DNA of 64,000 nt, taken from an uncultured Siphonobacter sp. (lineage in GTDB: Bacteria; Bacteroidota; Bacteroidia; Cytophagales; Spirosomataceae). A program made the position numbers and the translations under genes. Of this stretch, positions 51,258 to 59,702 are shown piece after piece. Under the pieces are notes generated by a model. It was not told the DNA's origin and ran no database searches. It was given only the letters and a program-made list of their open reading frames with translations. Numbering within the stretch: position 1 is the first letter of the stretch; every line of letters starts with the position of its first letter. The stretch spans positions 1-64,000 of the forward strand of contig CAJYIW010000013.1 of assembly GCA_913775095.1 (NCBI GenBank). Reading direction: 5' to 3'.

Positions 51258-52427
51258 ATGGATTCCAGCCGCAGTATGTACAGTTTTCAATTCTGGTTAC
51301 TCTGTGCCAGTAATTTTCTTTTTACAGCCAGCTTTAATATGATGATTCCCGAATTACCGGGATACTTGTCAGCCCTGGGTGGACGGGAATACGTCGGACT
51401 GGTCATTAGCCTTTTCACACTGACCGCGGGTATATCCAGACCCTTTTCCGGAAAACTTACCGATACGATAGGTCGTGTGCCCATTATGGCGTTCGGCTCA
51501 CTGGTTTGCTTTGTCTGCGGATTGCTTTATCCCTTCATGAGCAGCGTTTACGCTTTCTTATTGCTGCGGTTATTTCACGGTTTTTCAACGGGCTTTAAAC
51601 CCACGGCAACCTCGGCGTACGTAGCCGACGTAATGCCCGAAGACCGTCGCGGTGAAGCTCTGAGTATGTTAGGTATTTCAGCCAGCATTGGGATGTCCTC
51701 CGGCCCGCCGCTGGGAAGCTGGCTAACGGCTGCCTTCTCCATCAATACAATGTTCTACGTCTCTTCACTGTTTGCTTTTTTATCCATTGGTATTCTGGCC
51801 AATCTGAAAGAGACCCTCGAACGCCGTCAGCGATTTTCTCCCAAGTTGTTACTCATCAAAAAGCACGAAATCATTGAGCCCAAAGTGCTGGCTCCGGCTC
51901 TGGTAACACTGCTGGTAAGTTATGCAACGGGATTGATTTTAACCATCGGCCCGGACTTATCTTTATCCGTAGGGATTTACAACAAGGGTCTCTTTTTCAT
52001 GACCTATACCGTTTCGTCGCTGCTGATTCGGCTGGTGGCGGGTAAGGCCTCTGATCGGTACGGACGGGTAGCGGTATTGCGAGTTTCGGTATTGATTCAG
52101 GTAGCTGCAATGGCGGGGCTGGCCTTTGCTTCCAATGTTTATATGGTCATAGCCATGGCTATTCTCTTCGGGATTCCCTGGGGACTTAACATACCCGCTC
52201 TGCAAGCCTGGACCGTGGATTTATCAAACCCTTTATACCGGGGACGGGCGGTGGCTACTACTTACATTGCTCTGGAAGCAGGCATTGGCATTGGTGCCCT
52301 GACGTCGGGCTGGCTGCATAATAATCTGCGGGATAGTTATTTTGTGAATTTCCTCATTGCGGCCGTCATTACCCTGGGAGCCTGGGTTTACATGACCCTC
52401 CGAAAATCGCCGGCTTTACAACGTTAA
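51258..52427 (+). CDS. Major facilitator superfamily transporter
   Basis: 389 residues, 12 predicted helices. MFS loop 2-3 motif is DTIGRVPIMAFG (RxGR-like), with LRLFHGFSTGFKPTATSAYVADVMPEDRRGEALSMLG (motif B/C region) and a second copy KASDRYGRVAVLRV between helices 8 and 9. It resembles drug/metabolite exporters. The ATG at 51276 (MYSFQFWLLC) is a good alternative start. Divergent from the ATP-grasp gene (start 51144), with a 113-base shared promoter region, so the two could be coregulated. Confidence 0.9.
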   Translation: MDSSRSMYSFQFWLLCASNFLFTASFNMMIPELPGYLSALGGREYVGLVISLFTLTAGISRPFSGKLTDTIGRVPIMAFGSLVCFVCGLLYPFMSSVYAFLLLRLFHGFSTGFKPTATSAYVADVMPEDRRGEALSMLGISASIGMSSGPPLGSWLTAAFSINTMFYVSSLFAFLSIGILANLKETLERRQRFSPKLLLIKKHEIIEPKVLAPALVTLLVSYATGLILTIGPDLSLSVGIYNKGLFFMTYTVSSLLIRLVAGKASDRYGRVAVLRVSVLIQVAAMAGLAFASNVYMVIAMAILFGIPWGLNIPALQAWTVDLSNPLYRGRAVATTYIALEAGIGIGALTSGWLHNNLRDSYFVNFLIAAVITLGAWVYMTLRKSPALQR

Positions 52428-52481
52428 CCCGTAGTCAGAATCGTATTACACTGAAACTCCTCATACCAAGCTCTAAACGCC

Positions 52482-52664
52482 ATGACCTTCGAAGAATACC
52501 TTACTCAGAAAAAAATAAACGCTCAGGCCTTCCAGCAAGGAGAACCTGAGCGTTTTGAAGAATGGAAACAATTATTTGATCAGATCCATCCCGATAGTTT
52601 TACGGCTCAAAAGAAATTCCTGATCAATCCTCTTCGCCGGAAATACAGCCTTATTGGGGCTTAA
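52482..52664 (+). CDS. Small conserved protein, 60 residues, unknown function
   Basis: An acidic/basic helical protein (MTFEEYLTQKKINAQAFQQGEPERF, EEWKQLFDQIHPDSFTAQKKFLINPLRRKY). The FTAQKKFLINPLRRKY end is a recurring pattern in small Bacteroidota proteins. Soluble, probably cytoplasmic. Its last 14 bases overlap the end of the convergent TerC gene, and no terminator exists between them. Confidence 0.8.
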   Translation: MTFEEYLTQKKINAQAFQQGEPERFEEWKQLFDQIHPDSFTAQKKFLINPLRRKYSLIGA

Positions 52665-53460
52665 CGGACTCGTCCCGGTCTTCGAAGGGCATACGATCGG
52701 AATTGAGTTTGACCATTTCCGTATTTTTCCGCATTCGCATGTTAATCAGTTCCACAATCAGGGAGAAAGCCATCGCTACGTAGAGATACGCTTTATTCAC
52801 TTCCTGATGGAATGACTCCGCCACGAGCATAATACCGATTGCAATCAGGAAAGACAGGGCCAGAATCTGAAGGGTAGGATTCCGGTTAATGAAGTCAGCA
52901 ATCACTCCCGAGAAGGCCAGCATTACGCCCATAGAAAGCACCACGGCCATTACCATAATCCATACATCTTCTACCAGTCCCACCGCCGTTAGAATACTAT
53001 CGATGGAAAAGACGGCATCGACCAGCACAATCTGTACAATGATGGCACTCAGCTTCGAATACTTGGGAGCGACGCCACTGGCTTCGTCCGAAGAAGCTTC
53101 GAGTTTGTGGTGAATTTCGAGTGTACTCTTCGCCACCAGAAATAAGCCCCCCGCCAGTAAGATTAAATCTTTCCAGCTAATGCCCACCGCTGCATCGGAT
53201 CCGTGCTCATGCAGGAAGGGTATCTCGAACAAAGGCGTCGTCAGGCGTAACAGCGAGGTAATGCCAAAAAGCAGTACAATCCGAAACACCATCGCCAGTA
53301 ACAAGCCAATGGTTCGGGCCTGTTTTTGCTGGGCTTTTTCGAGTTTTCCGACAATGATGGAGATGAAAATAATATTATCTACACCCAGGACAATTTCGAG
53401 AAAGGATAGAGTTAATAAGCTTATGAGTACTGCGGGATCGGCCAAATTGGGAAAGTCCAT
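52651..53460 (-). CDS. TerC-family integral membrane protein
   Basis: 269 residues, about seven helices, with the TerC signature: LSFLEIVLGVDNIIFISIIVGKL (acidic residues of the first helix) and IVLVDAVFSIDSILTAVGL, two inverted repeats each carrying an Asp within the membrane. TerC proteins are linked to metal ion (manganese) export and tellurite resistance. The gene is convergent with the small 60-residue gene and overlaps it by 14 bases. Confidence 0.93.
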   Translation of the reverse strand: MDFPNLADPAVLISLLTLSFLEIVLGVDNIIFISIIVGKLEKAQQKQARTIGLLLAMVFRIVLLFGITSLLRLTTPLFEIPFLHEHGSDAAVGISWKDLILLAGGLFLVAKSTLEIHHKLEASSDEASGVAPKYSKLSAIIVQIVLVDAVFSIDSILTAVGLVEDVWIMVMAVVLSMGVMLAFSGVIADFINRNPTLQILALSFLIAIGIMLVAESFHQEVNKAYLYVAMAFSLIVELINMRMRKNTEMVKLNSDRMPFEDRDESVKPQ

Positions 53461-53605
53461 GATCTCTTGTGTATAAAAGGATTAAAACAAAAGCTTAAAA
53501 CTGGATTAAAACAGCTGTTCCACAATTCAGAATGGGATCGAAGGTTAATTCTGGTTTGGAATGGATTTTTGATCAAATGTAAGCTTAAACCAATCTTTAA
53601 AAAAT

Positions 53606-54625
53606 ATGGCACGCAGCTCTCGTATTATTTCCCTCGCTGTCGGAGTAGGCGTCGTTTGGGCCATTCGACAAATGGTCCGTTACAGTCGTCGATTCGAAAT
53701 TCAAAATAAGGTTTTCGTCATCACGGGAGGTTCACGAGGGCTAGGTCTGGTTCTGGCACGTCAATTGGCTCGTCAGAAAGCCAAACTGGTTCTGGTAGCC
53801 CGGGATTCCGATGAACTCCTTCGGGCAGAACAATACATCGCTGACCTCGGAGCCGAAGTGATCACCATTGCGTGTGACATGACTAATCCCGACGAAGTTG
53901 AAGAAATGATTGAACAGACGCTCGATTATTACGGAAGAGTCGACGTTCTGATTAATAATGCGGGAGTTATTCAGGTGGGACCCGTCGATAATATGTCGCT
54001 TCAGGAATATGATGAGGCCATGGAAACTCACTTCTTTGGGCCCTTGCACGCCATTCGGGCTGTATTGCCTCACATGCAGGGCCGACAGGAAGGACGCATT
54101 GTCAACATTTCGTCCATTGGTGGGAAGGTAGCCGTTCCTCACTTACTGCCTTATTCGGCCAGCAAGTTTGCCCTAAGCGGACTTTCCAAAGGACTGCGAT
54201 CGGAATTATTGCATCAGGGCATTCACGTCACTACCGTATACCCCGGACTAATGCGAACCGGAAGCCCGCGGAATGCCATTATTAAGGGAAAACATCATCA
54301 GGAATACGCTTGGTTTAAAATTGCGGATTCATTACCCGTATTAAGCGTTAGTGCAGAATACGCCGCAGAACAGATCATTGAAGGCGTCAAACAGGGTAAA
54401 GCAGAGGTAACCATCAGCTGGCCCGCTAAAGTCTTATCCTTCCTGGATCATCGTTTCCCAGAATTAACGACTGATATTTTCAGTATCATGAACCGATTCC
54501 TGCCCGATTCAGTACCAGAAGCCATGAATCCCCGCAAAAAAGGCTACGAAGTTGAGTCGAAGCTTACCTATAATGGCTTCTCGAAACCGACCAACGAGGC
54601 GGCAATTCAGAATAACGAAATCTAA
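53606..54625 (+). CDS. Short-chain dehydrogenase/reductase (SDR)
   Basis: 339 residues. An N-terminal hydrophobic segment (about 5-22, ISLAVGVGVVWAIRQM) may anchor it to the inner membrane. The Rossmann SDR motifs follow: GGSRGLG (cofactor loop), NNAGV, catalytic Ser in ISSIGG and YSASK with Tyr-x-x-x-Lys. The NAD(P)-dependent substrate is unknown; a length beyond 250 residues comes from the anchor and a C-terminal extension. Two large palindromes follow it. Confidence 0.9.
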   Translation: MARSSRIISLAVGVGVVWAIRQMVRYSRRFEIQNKVFVITGGSRGLGLVLARQLARQKAKLVLVARDSDELLRAEQYIADLGAEVITIACDMTNPDEVEEMIEQTLDYYGRVDVLINNAGVIQVGPVDNMSLQEYDEAMETHFFGPLHAIRAVLPHMQGRQEGRIVNISSIGGKVAVPHLLPYSASKFALSGLSKGLRSELLHQGIHVTTVYPGLMRTGSPRNAIIKGKHHQEYAWFKIADSLPVLSVSAEYAAEQIIEGVKQGKAEVTISWPAKVLSFLDHRFPELTTDIFSIMNRFLPDSVPEAMNPRKKGYEVESKLTYNGFSKPTNEAAIQNNEI

Positions 54626-54646
54626 TTTGTTGCTCATTTAGTGCTT

Positions 54647-54680
54647 AACTTCCCGAAAGTTTTAAAACTTTCGGGAAGTT
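54647..54680 (+). terminator. 34-bp perfect palindrome after the SDR gene
   Basis: aacttcccgaaagtttt (54647-54663) and its exact reverse complement (54664-54680) with no loop. Ends in a CTTTACC tract. Its outer 13 bases recur at 29683. Confidence 0.8.
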
Positions 54681-54688
54681 CTTTACCT

Positions 54689-54736
54689 ACGAAAAAGGGT
54701 CGCCATGATTTTAAAATCATGGCGACCCTTTTTCGT
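54689..54736. terminator. 48-bp perfect palindrome between the SDR and thrB genes
   Basis: A perfect palindrome starting acgaaaaagggtcgccatga and centred on TTTTAAAA, with A and T runs at the ends (54689-54712 and 54713-54736). It lies 13 bases beyond the thrB stop (54750) on the minus strand and can serve as terminator for thrB and, with its neighbour, for the SDR gene. Confidence 0.8.
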
Positions 54737-54749
54737 CGTTTAGAAGAAT

Positions 54750-55682
54750 TTAACCAATCACAACCGGACCATTCTGATTGATACTGGAGACGTAAATTTC
54801 ACTGGCAATCTGTACGCTGGCAAAAGCCCGTTGCATGGCTTCGCCTACTTTCTTGGCCGTATCCCGGTCTTTGCTCAGGGCAAACATGGAGGGGCCCGCT
54901 CCTGAGATACTGCAACCCAGGGCTCCTGCTTCGATGGCCGCCGCTTTTACTTCGTTAAATCCAGGAATCAGAATGGAACGAACGGGTTCAATAATCACGT
55001 CTACCAGGCTGCGTGAAATCAGACCGTAGTCGCCCTTCATCAGGCCCGCTACCAGACCCGCCACATTGCCCATCTGAGTAATGGTATTTTTAAGCGAAGT
55101 CTCCTTGCGGAGAATATTGCGGGCATCTTTGGTATTCACCTCAATCTGCGGATGCACAATCGTCGCGAAAAGCTCGGCTGGCGTATCCACTTTGATTACA
55201 TCCAGCTTCGGTTCATAACTACGAATGGCAATGAAACCACCCAATAAACTGGGAGCTACGTTATCGGCGTGAGGCGTACCGCTGGCAAAACGCTCTCCTT
55301 CCATGGCAAACGGTAAGAGATCAATCTGCTCCATCGGGCGACCCATCAGCTCGTTGAGGGCAAAAACGCCCGCTACCGAACTGGCCGCCGATGAACCCAG
55401 CCCACTGCCCAGAGGCATTTTCTTGCGTAACTCAATACTGACACCCTGATTGGTGTTAAGTTGCTTCATGTAGGCCAGCATCGAAATACAGGCCGTATTT
55501 TTTTCGGGGTCAAGTGATAACCGTCCCTGGTCGCCGTCAATTTTCAGAATCTCCAGACCGGGAGTAGCTTTTTTACGAAGGATAATTTCGTCGCCGGGGT
55601 TATCAACGGCGAAACCAAATATGTCAAATCCGCAAGCTACATTGGCTACGGTCGCCGGAGCGAAAACTTTGATGGATTCCAT
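54750..55682 (-). CDS. thrB: Homoserine kinase
   Basis: 310 residues, GHMP kinase family. The ATP-binding motif is PLGSGLGSSAASS at about residues 90-102, the N-terminal motif APATVANVACGFDIFGFA is intact, and the C-terminal GALGCSISGAGPSMFAL holds the third GHMP motif. It phosphorylates homoserine in threonine biosynthesis. thrA, the preceding step, lies 6 kb away on the same strand; thrC is not in the window. A consensus-like -7 element TACATTTG (55751-55758) lies upstream. Confidence 0.95.
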   Translation of the reverse strand: MESIKVFAPATVANVACGFDIFGFAVDNPGDEIILRKKATPGLEILKIDGDQGRLSLDPEKNTACISMLAYMKQLNTNQGVSIELRKKMPLGSGLGSSAASSVAGVFALNELMGRPMEQIDLLPFAMEGERFASGTPHADNVAPSLLGGFIAIRSYEPKLDVIKVDTPAELFATIVHPQIEVNTKDARNILRKETSLKNTITQMGNVAGLVAGLMKGDYGLISRSLVDVIIEPVRSILIPGFNEVKAAAIEAGALGCSISGAGPSMFALSKDRDTAKKVGEAMQRAFASVQIASEIYVSSINQNGPVVIG

Positions 55683-55750
55683 GAAACAAATAGAAACAGA
55701 GGCCTTTCCCGGGGAAAGTTACCTCAATGAAAGAGGGTGAGAACTGGCAA

Positions 55751-55758
55751 CAAATGTA
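55751..55758 (-). promoter_or_regulatory. Possible thrB promoter (-7 element)
   Basis: TACATTTG on the minus strand fits TAnnTTTG exactly, but no TTTG is found 17-23 bases upstream. The leader between it and the ATG holds a 7-bp perfect hairpin at 55704-55718 (ctttccc/gggaaag). Confidence 0.4.
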
Positions 55759-55817
55759 CAAAATGACTTTGATGGATACGGTCTAAAAGACGCTTATCCT
55801 GACTTTTTACGAAATCT

Positions 55818-56714
55818 CTAGAAGGTCGTTTGAAGTTCCTGCTCATCGGTAGTAACCGGAATCACGTCCACGCCTACTTTAATGGTGTGTTTGCCGCCGC
55901 TGAACAAAATGCCTTTGAGCGGGGACACATCGCCAAAATCCCGTCCCCAGGCCGTGGTAATATGCCGTTCCTGCGGGACCAGATCATTCGTCGGATCAAA
56001 GTCACACCAGCCCACACCCGGGGCATACACCGAGACCCAGGCGTGCGTGGCATCCGAGCCCTGGAGCTTGACTTTTCCCGGAGGCGGCTGCGTTTCCAGA
56101 TACCCACTGACGTAACGGGCCGCAAAGCCCATGCTCCGGAAACAGGCAATGGCCAGGTGCGAAAAATCCTGGCAAACGCCCTTCCGTTCGTGGAAAGTCG
56201 TTTTCAGGGGCGTATGAATAGTCGTGAATCCGGAAACGTATTTAAAATCCGTGTAGATTTTATGACATAACTGCCGGGCACTCTGGTAGAAAGACTCCTC
56301 GTCCCGGAAGCAGTCCGCCGCGTAGTCCCTGATTTCTTCATCCCAGTGCACATAAGGACTGGGCAGGGTATATTCCAGCACTTCATTTTTCACGACCGGA
56401 TTTTTTTCCAGCTGCTCCCGTACCTGACGGTTCGTCATAAATAAATCAGTAATAATACTGGAGCGGGTTTCCACCAGACTGGTGGCCAGAACACTAAGCT
56501 GCTGGTGGGGTTTATGGACCGAAAAATGATGCAGCGTATTCCCAAAATAATCTCCCCGCTGGTTGATTTCATCCGGCATGGGACTAATCATCAGCGAGAA
56601 ATTAGTCACATTCTGTTTTCTGAATGTCTTAGGCATTACGCAGGCAATTCCGTGGTAACTATTGACCGTACCAGTGTAGGTGTACTGCGTTTTATGAATG
56701 AGTTTATAAATCAT
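55818..56714 (-). CDS. Transglutaminase-like peptidase-fold protein
   Basis: 298 residues. An N-terminal beta domain (about 1-90, YKLIHKTQYTYTGTVNSYHG, typical of Bact_transglu_N) precedes the transglutaminase core with triad Cys181 (ERKGVCQDFSHLAIACFRSMGF), His224 (SDATHAWVSVY) and Asp240 (GWCDFDPTND). Probably a peptidase/amidase or transferase acting on peptide bonds. It overlaps the end of the upstream ATP-grasp/alpha-E gene by 11 bases, so the pair is one functional unit. Confidence 0.92.
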   Translation of the reverse strand: MIYKLIHKTQYTYTGTVNSYHGIACVMPKTFRKQNVTNFSLMISPMPDEINQRGDYFGNTLHHFSVHKPHQQLSVLATSLVETRSSIITDLFMTNRQVREQLEKNPVVKNEVLEYTLPSPYVHWDEEIRDYAADCFRDEESFYQSARQLCHKIYTDFKYVSGFTTIHTPLKTTFHERKGVCQDFSHLAIACFRSMGFAARYVSGYLETQPPPGKVKLQGSDATHAWVSVYAPGVGWCDFDPTNDLVPQERHITTAWGRDFGDVSPLKGILFSGGKHTIKVGVDVIPVTTDEQELQTTF

Positions 56715-59313
56715 TGTCTACATCCATTAAAGTATCCGTAATGGAATGCTGGGTGAACGTATGCGTGAAATAAAGGTTGGCAGTGAAGTTCGAAACGGTA
56801 CTGACACTCGTGTAGATATCCGATAACATCTGGTCTAGTTTCAGATAGGGTTTATCTTCTTCTTCAACGGTATTCAGTTCCCGGATGTCAATCAGTTGCA
56901 ATTGGGTGGAAGCCTGTAAAATTGCTTTTTGAGCCTGATTCAGCCGCTCGGAGTTTTGAGGCAATTTCCCAACGGCTTCGTTCAAAGACTTTAGCAGATA
57001 AGACAGGGAAGTAGGCACCTGCTGGTCCAGCAATAACATATCCAGCACGTATTCCATTTCAAAATTTGACTTATACCCCAGTCGGTAATTCACCAGTGCG
57101 AAATGACTCATCAGAGCGGCTTCCATGAGTTCACTTTCAACGAACTGTTCCGTCTTATTACTGAAAATAGACCGGAGAATCGTTATTTTAGAAAGAATCC
57201 GTTCCACCAGTTTACCCACTTCAAAGAGGTAGTAGGCATCATTGCGGGGAAGGGTTTCGTTGACGATTCCGTAGAACGTAAAAAGGTTATTCTGTAAGGT
57301 GTTGAGGATATTCTGAATATCGTTCGGATTCTGCCGAACATGAATGTTCTTTAATCGCTGATTGATATTTTCGATGTTATCCACCGTTCGCCAGGTGACC
57401 TGATTCCAACGCTCACGCACGGCTACAATACTCCGCAGATAGGATTGAATACTCGAAGTAATCGTCCCGCGTTGGCTGTCATCCGAAATACTTTTGTAAA
57501 TGAGCGGGTAAGGATTTTGAAAAGCTTCGGGGTTTTCATCCGAAAAACCGTTTTCAATTCCTATCAGTTTTGAAACCGTTTTCAGCAGGATATCAATATG
57601 CTCCGTCTTGTTGGTACTGCCGAAATTTAACTGAAAATTCAGGGCATTTAGGGTAATCATCAGAAAGCTCGTAGCCGCCATGGTACGTTCCGCGTAACGA
57701 GCCGTCCAGTACAGGTTTTCGGCACTTCGGCTCGGCAGGGAGGCCTGAGCCTTCTGGTAAGTTAAATTGGGCAACTTGATGCGTTCCCGAATGACCTCCG
57801 CTTCATCTGAGATAATCCAGGTATCCTTGGAAATTCCGCCGTACTGATTGGAAAAGGTAAATTTGTCCTTAATCGGAGAACTTCGCGTCAAGCCTCCCTG
57901 CATCACCTGATACCCCGTGGGTGTGGCCGTCAGAAAGGCCCGGATCGCCGCGTACCGGGGTTCAATATGATCATCGATGAAAGAAGGAGTCGTTGAAAAA
58001 CTCGTTTCCTGCTGAGCCACGTACTCCGTTGGATTCTGAAGAATCTCCTGCCGGAGTTCCTGTAACTGCTGATGCGTTAACTGCTTTCCATAAACCGACC
58101 GGAACACCTGTTTGCGATTGGCTTTTTTGATGATTAATTCATGCAAATGATCCAGTACGTACGCCCGTTCTTTTTCCTGCCCGCACCACCACGTCGCTAC
58201 GGAAGGTAACAGTAGTTCTTCGCCCAGCAGATGACGGGATATAGAAGGCAAAAAGGCATTCAGGGCCGAATTTTCCAGCACGCTGGTTCCCGGCGGGTTG
58301 ATGATTAATACGTTGCCATTTCGCATAACCTGCAATAATCCCGCTACGCCCAGGCGGGACCCGGAACGCAGCTCCAGGGGATCGCACCATTCATCATCAA
58401 TTCTCCGGATGATGACGTCTACCCGCTGTAAGCCTTCAATGGATTTCAGCCAGACGTATCCGTTTTTAACCACCAGGTCGTCCCCCTGAACCAGCGTATA
58501 CCCCAGATAAGAGGCCAGATAGGCCTGTTCAAAATAGGTTTCGTTATTGGGTCCAGCCGTCAGGTAAACAATGCTCAGGTGCTCCGATTTTTCCCGGAAT
58601 ACTTTAAACATCGACTGCTGGGCCTGCGTGAAGAAGGGGGAGAGACGGCTGACGTAAAATTCTTCTCCCAGCTCGGGCATGATCTTACTAATGATGACCC
58701 TGTTTTCGAGCGTATAACCCGAGCCCGAAGGAGCCTGCGTCCGGTTATCCAGTACCCACATCCGTCCATCGGGACCACGGGCCATGTCGGCGGCATAGGT
58801 CATCAACTGATTTTCGGTGGGTAACTTAACGTCGGAGCAGGATCGGAAAAATCCCGTATTTTCAAATACCAGTTCGGCGGGAAGAATACCGTCTTTAAGC
58901 AGTTTTTTATCGCCGTACACATCCCGGTAGATCAGATCCAGCAATACGGCCCGCTGCTGTAATCCTTTCGAAATCGATTCCCATTCTTTCTGCTCAATTA
59001 AAAAAGGAATAGGATCCAGCTTCCAGGGAGTATTCAGGCCTTTGGGTTCCTGATAAACATTATACGTAACCCCGTTCTCACGGATTTTATTTTTAATCTC
59101 CTGAAGCCGGTTCTTCAGCTCCAGGTTTCCTATTTTCTCTAACCCTGTAAATAAATTTTCCCAATAAGGCTTTATACTTCCATCGGAAGCTAAAATCTCG
59201 TCGTACGAGCTAATCTGACTTTTATAAGAATCTAATAATGAATGAATTGTTTCTGTTACCATGCGTTCTGCTAGTGTAAGCAGGGCCAAAGCCTCTACTG
59301 CCGTTTCACTCAC
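56704..59313 (-). CDS. Circularly permuted ATP-grasp / alpha-E domain fusion protein
   Basis: 869 residues. Residues about 30-490 are a circularly permuted type 2 ATP-grasp domain (DUF404/407): YDEILASDGSIKPYW, DMARGPDGRMWVLDNRTQAPSGSGYTLENR (nucleotide-binding), and NPPGTSVLENSALNAFLP. Residues about 530-869 are an alpha-E (DUF403) helical domain starting LPSRSAENLYWTARYAERTM. In many genomes these are separate genes; here fused. The start is GTG at 59311-59313 with a GGAGG sequence ahead; an ATG at 59262 (MVTETIHSLLD) is the alternative. Known neighbours, as here, are transglutaminase-like proteins; the set is thought to make peptide tags or small peptides. Confidence 0.88.
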   Translation of the reverse strand: MSETAVEALALLTLAERMVTETIHSLLDSYKSQISSYDEILASDGSIKPYWENLFTGLEKIGNLELKNRLQEIKNKIRENGVTYNVYQEPKGLNTPWKLDPIPFLIEQKEWESISKGLQQRAVLLDLIYRDVYGDKKLLKDGILPAELVFENTGFFRSCSDVKLPTENQLMTYAADMARGPDGRMWVLDNRTQAPSGSGYTLENRVIISKIMPELGEEFYVSRLSPFFTQAQQSMFKVFREKSEHLSIVYLTAGPNNETYFEQAYLASYLGYTLVQGDDLVVKNGYVWLKSIEGLQRVDVIIRRIDDEWCDPLELRSGSRLGVAGLLQVMRNGNVLIINPPGTSVLENSALNAFLPSISRHLLGEELLLPSVATWWCGQEKERAYVLDHLHELIIKKANRKQVFRSVYGKQLTHQQLQELRQEILQNPTEYVAQQETSFSTTPSFIDDHIEPRYAAIRAFLTATPTGYQVMQGGLTRSSPIKDKFTFSNQYGGISKDTWIISDEAEVIRERIKLPNLTYQKAQASLPSRSAENLYWTARYAERTMAATSFLMITLNALNFQLNFGSTNKTEHIDILLKTVSKLIGIENGFSDENPEAFQNPYPLIYKSISDDSQRGTITSSIQSYLRSIVAVRERWNQVTWRTVDNIENINQRLKNIHVRQNPNDIQNILNTLQNNLFTFYGIVNETLPRNDAYYLFEVGKLVERILSKITILRSIFSNKTEQFVESELMEAALMSHFALVNYRLGYKSNFEMEYVLDMLLLDQQVPTSLSYLLKSLNEAVGKLPQNSERLNQAQKAILQASTQLQLIDIRELNTVEEEDKPYLKLDQMLSDIYTSVSTVSNFTANLYFTHTFTQHSITDTLMDVDNDL

Positions 59314-59366
59314 ATTCTACCACACCTCCGGGTTCATCTCCTCTATACTCGTGAGTTTTTCCGGGT

Positions 59367-59374
59367 CAAAAGTA
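59367..59374 (-). promoter_or_regulatory. Likely promoter (-7) of the ATP-grasp fusion gene
   Basis: TACTTTTG on the minus strand fits TAnnTTTG; a TTTG (59401-59404) lies 26 bases upstream, slightly far. The leader to the GTG is about 45 bases. Confidence 0.45.
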
Positions 59375-59464
59375 AGGTTAAAAAATAGATTGGTCTTGCA
59401 CAAAAAATAAGCCTCAAGGCATTTAACCGCATTTTAACTATGGTAAATTCATATTATTCAGAAT

Positions 59465-59477
59465 TTTACCTGGTAAA
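59465..59477. promoter_or_regulatory. Operator-like dyad TTTACCTGGTAAA
   Basis: A 13-base palindrome with a single central base; related half sites at 59442-59447 (GGTAAA) and 59524-59529 (TTTACC followed by AGGG). Position upstream of both divergent promoters suggests a repressor or activator site. Confidence 0.4.
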
Positions 59478-59694
59478 TACCTATTAAAAGCTAACAAAAA
59501 TAAAAGTTGAAAGATTATCCAACTTTACCAGGGTTTTACTCAGATGGTAGTAAAAGCATACCAGAAATCTGCCTGCGGCGTCCAGGCCCAACCGTTCTTA
59601 CCGAGTATCAGGACTCCCGTTCCTCAGGGTATTTAATATTCAAGGTTTAATTTTCTTTATAACCAGATTAGTAGAAGGATTCAAACGCTATTCT

Positions 59695-59702
59695 TACCTT
59701 TG
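59695..59702 (+). promoter_or_regulatory. Possible SulP promoter (-7 element)
   Basis: TACCTTTG is an exact TAnnTTTG match, but no TTTG is present at the right distance upstream. Transcription from here would leave a 160-base leader before the SulP ATG, containing a 17-codon hydrophobic frame. Confidence 0.4.
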
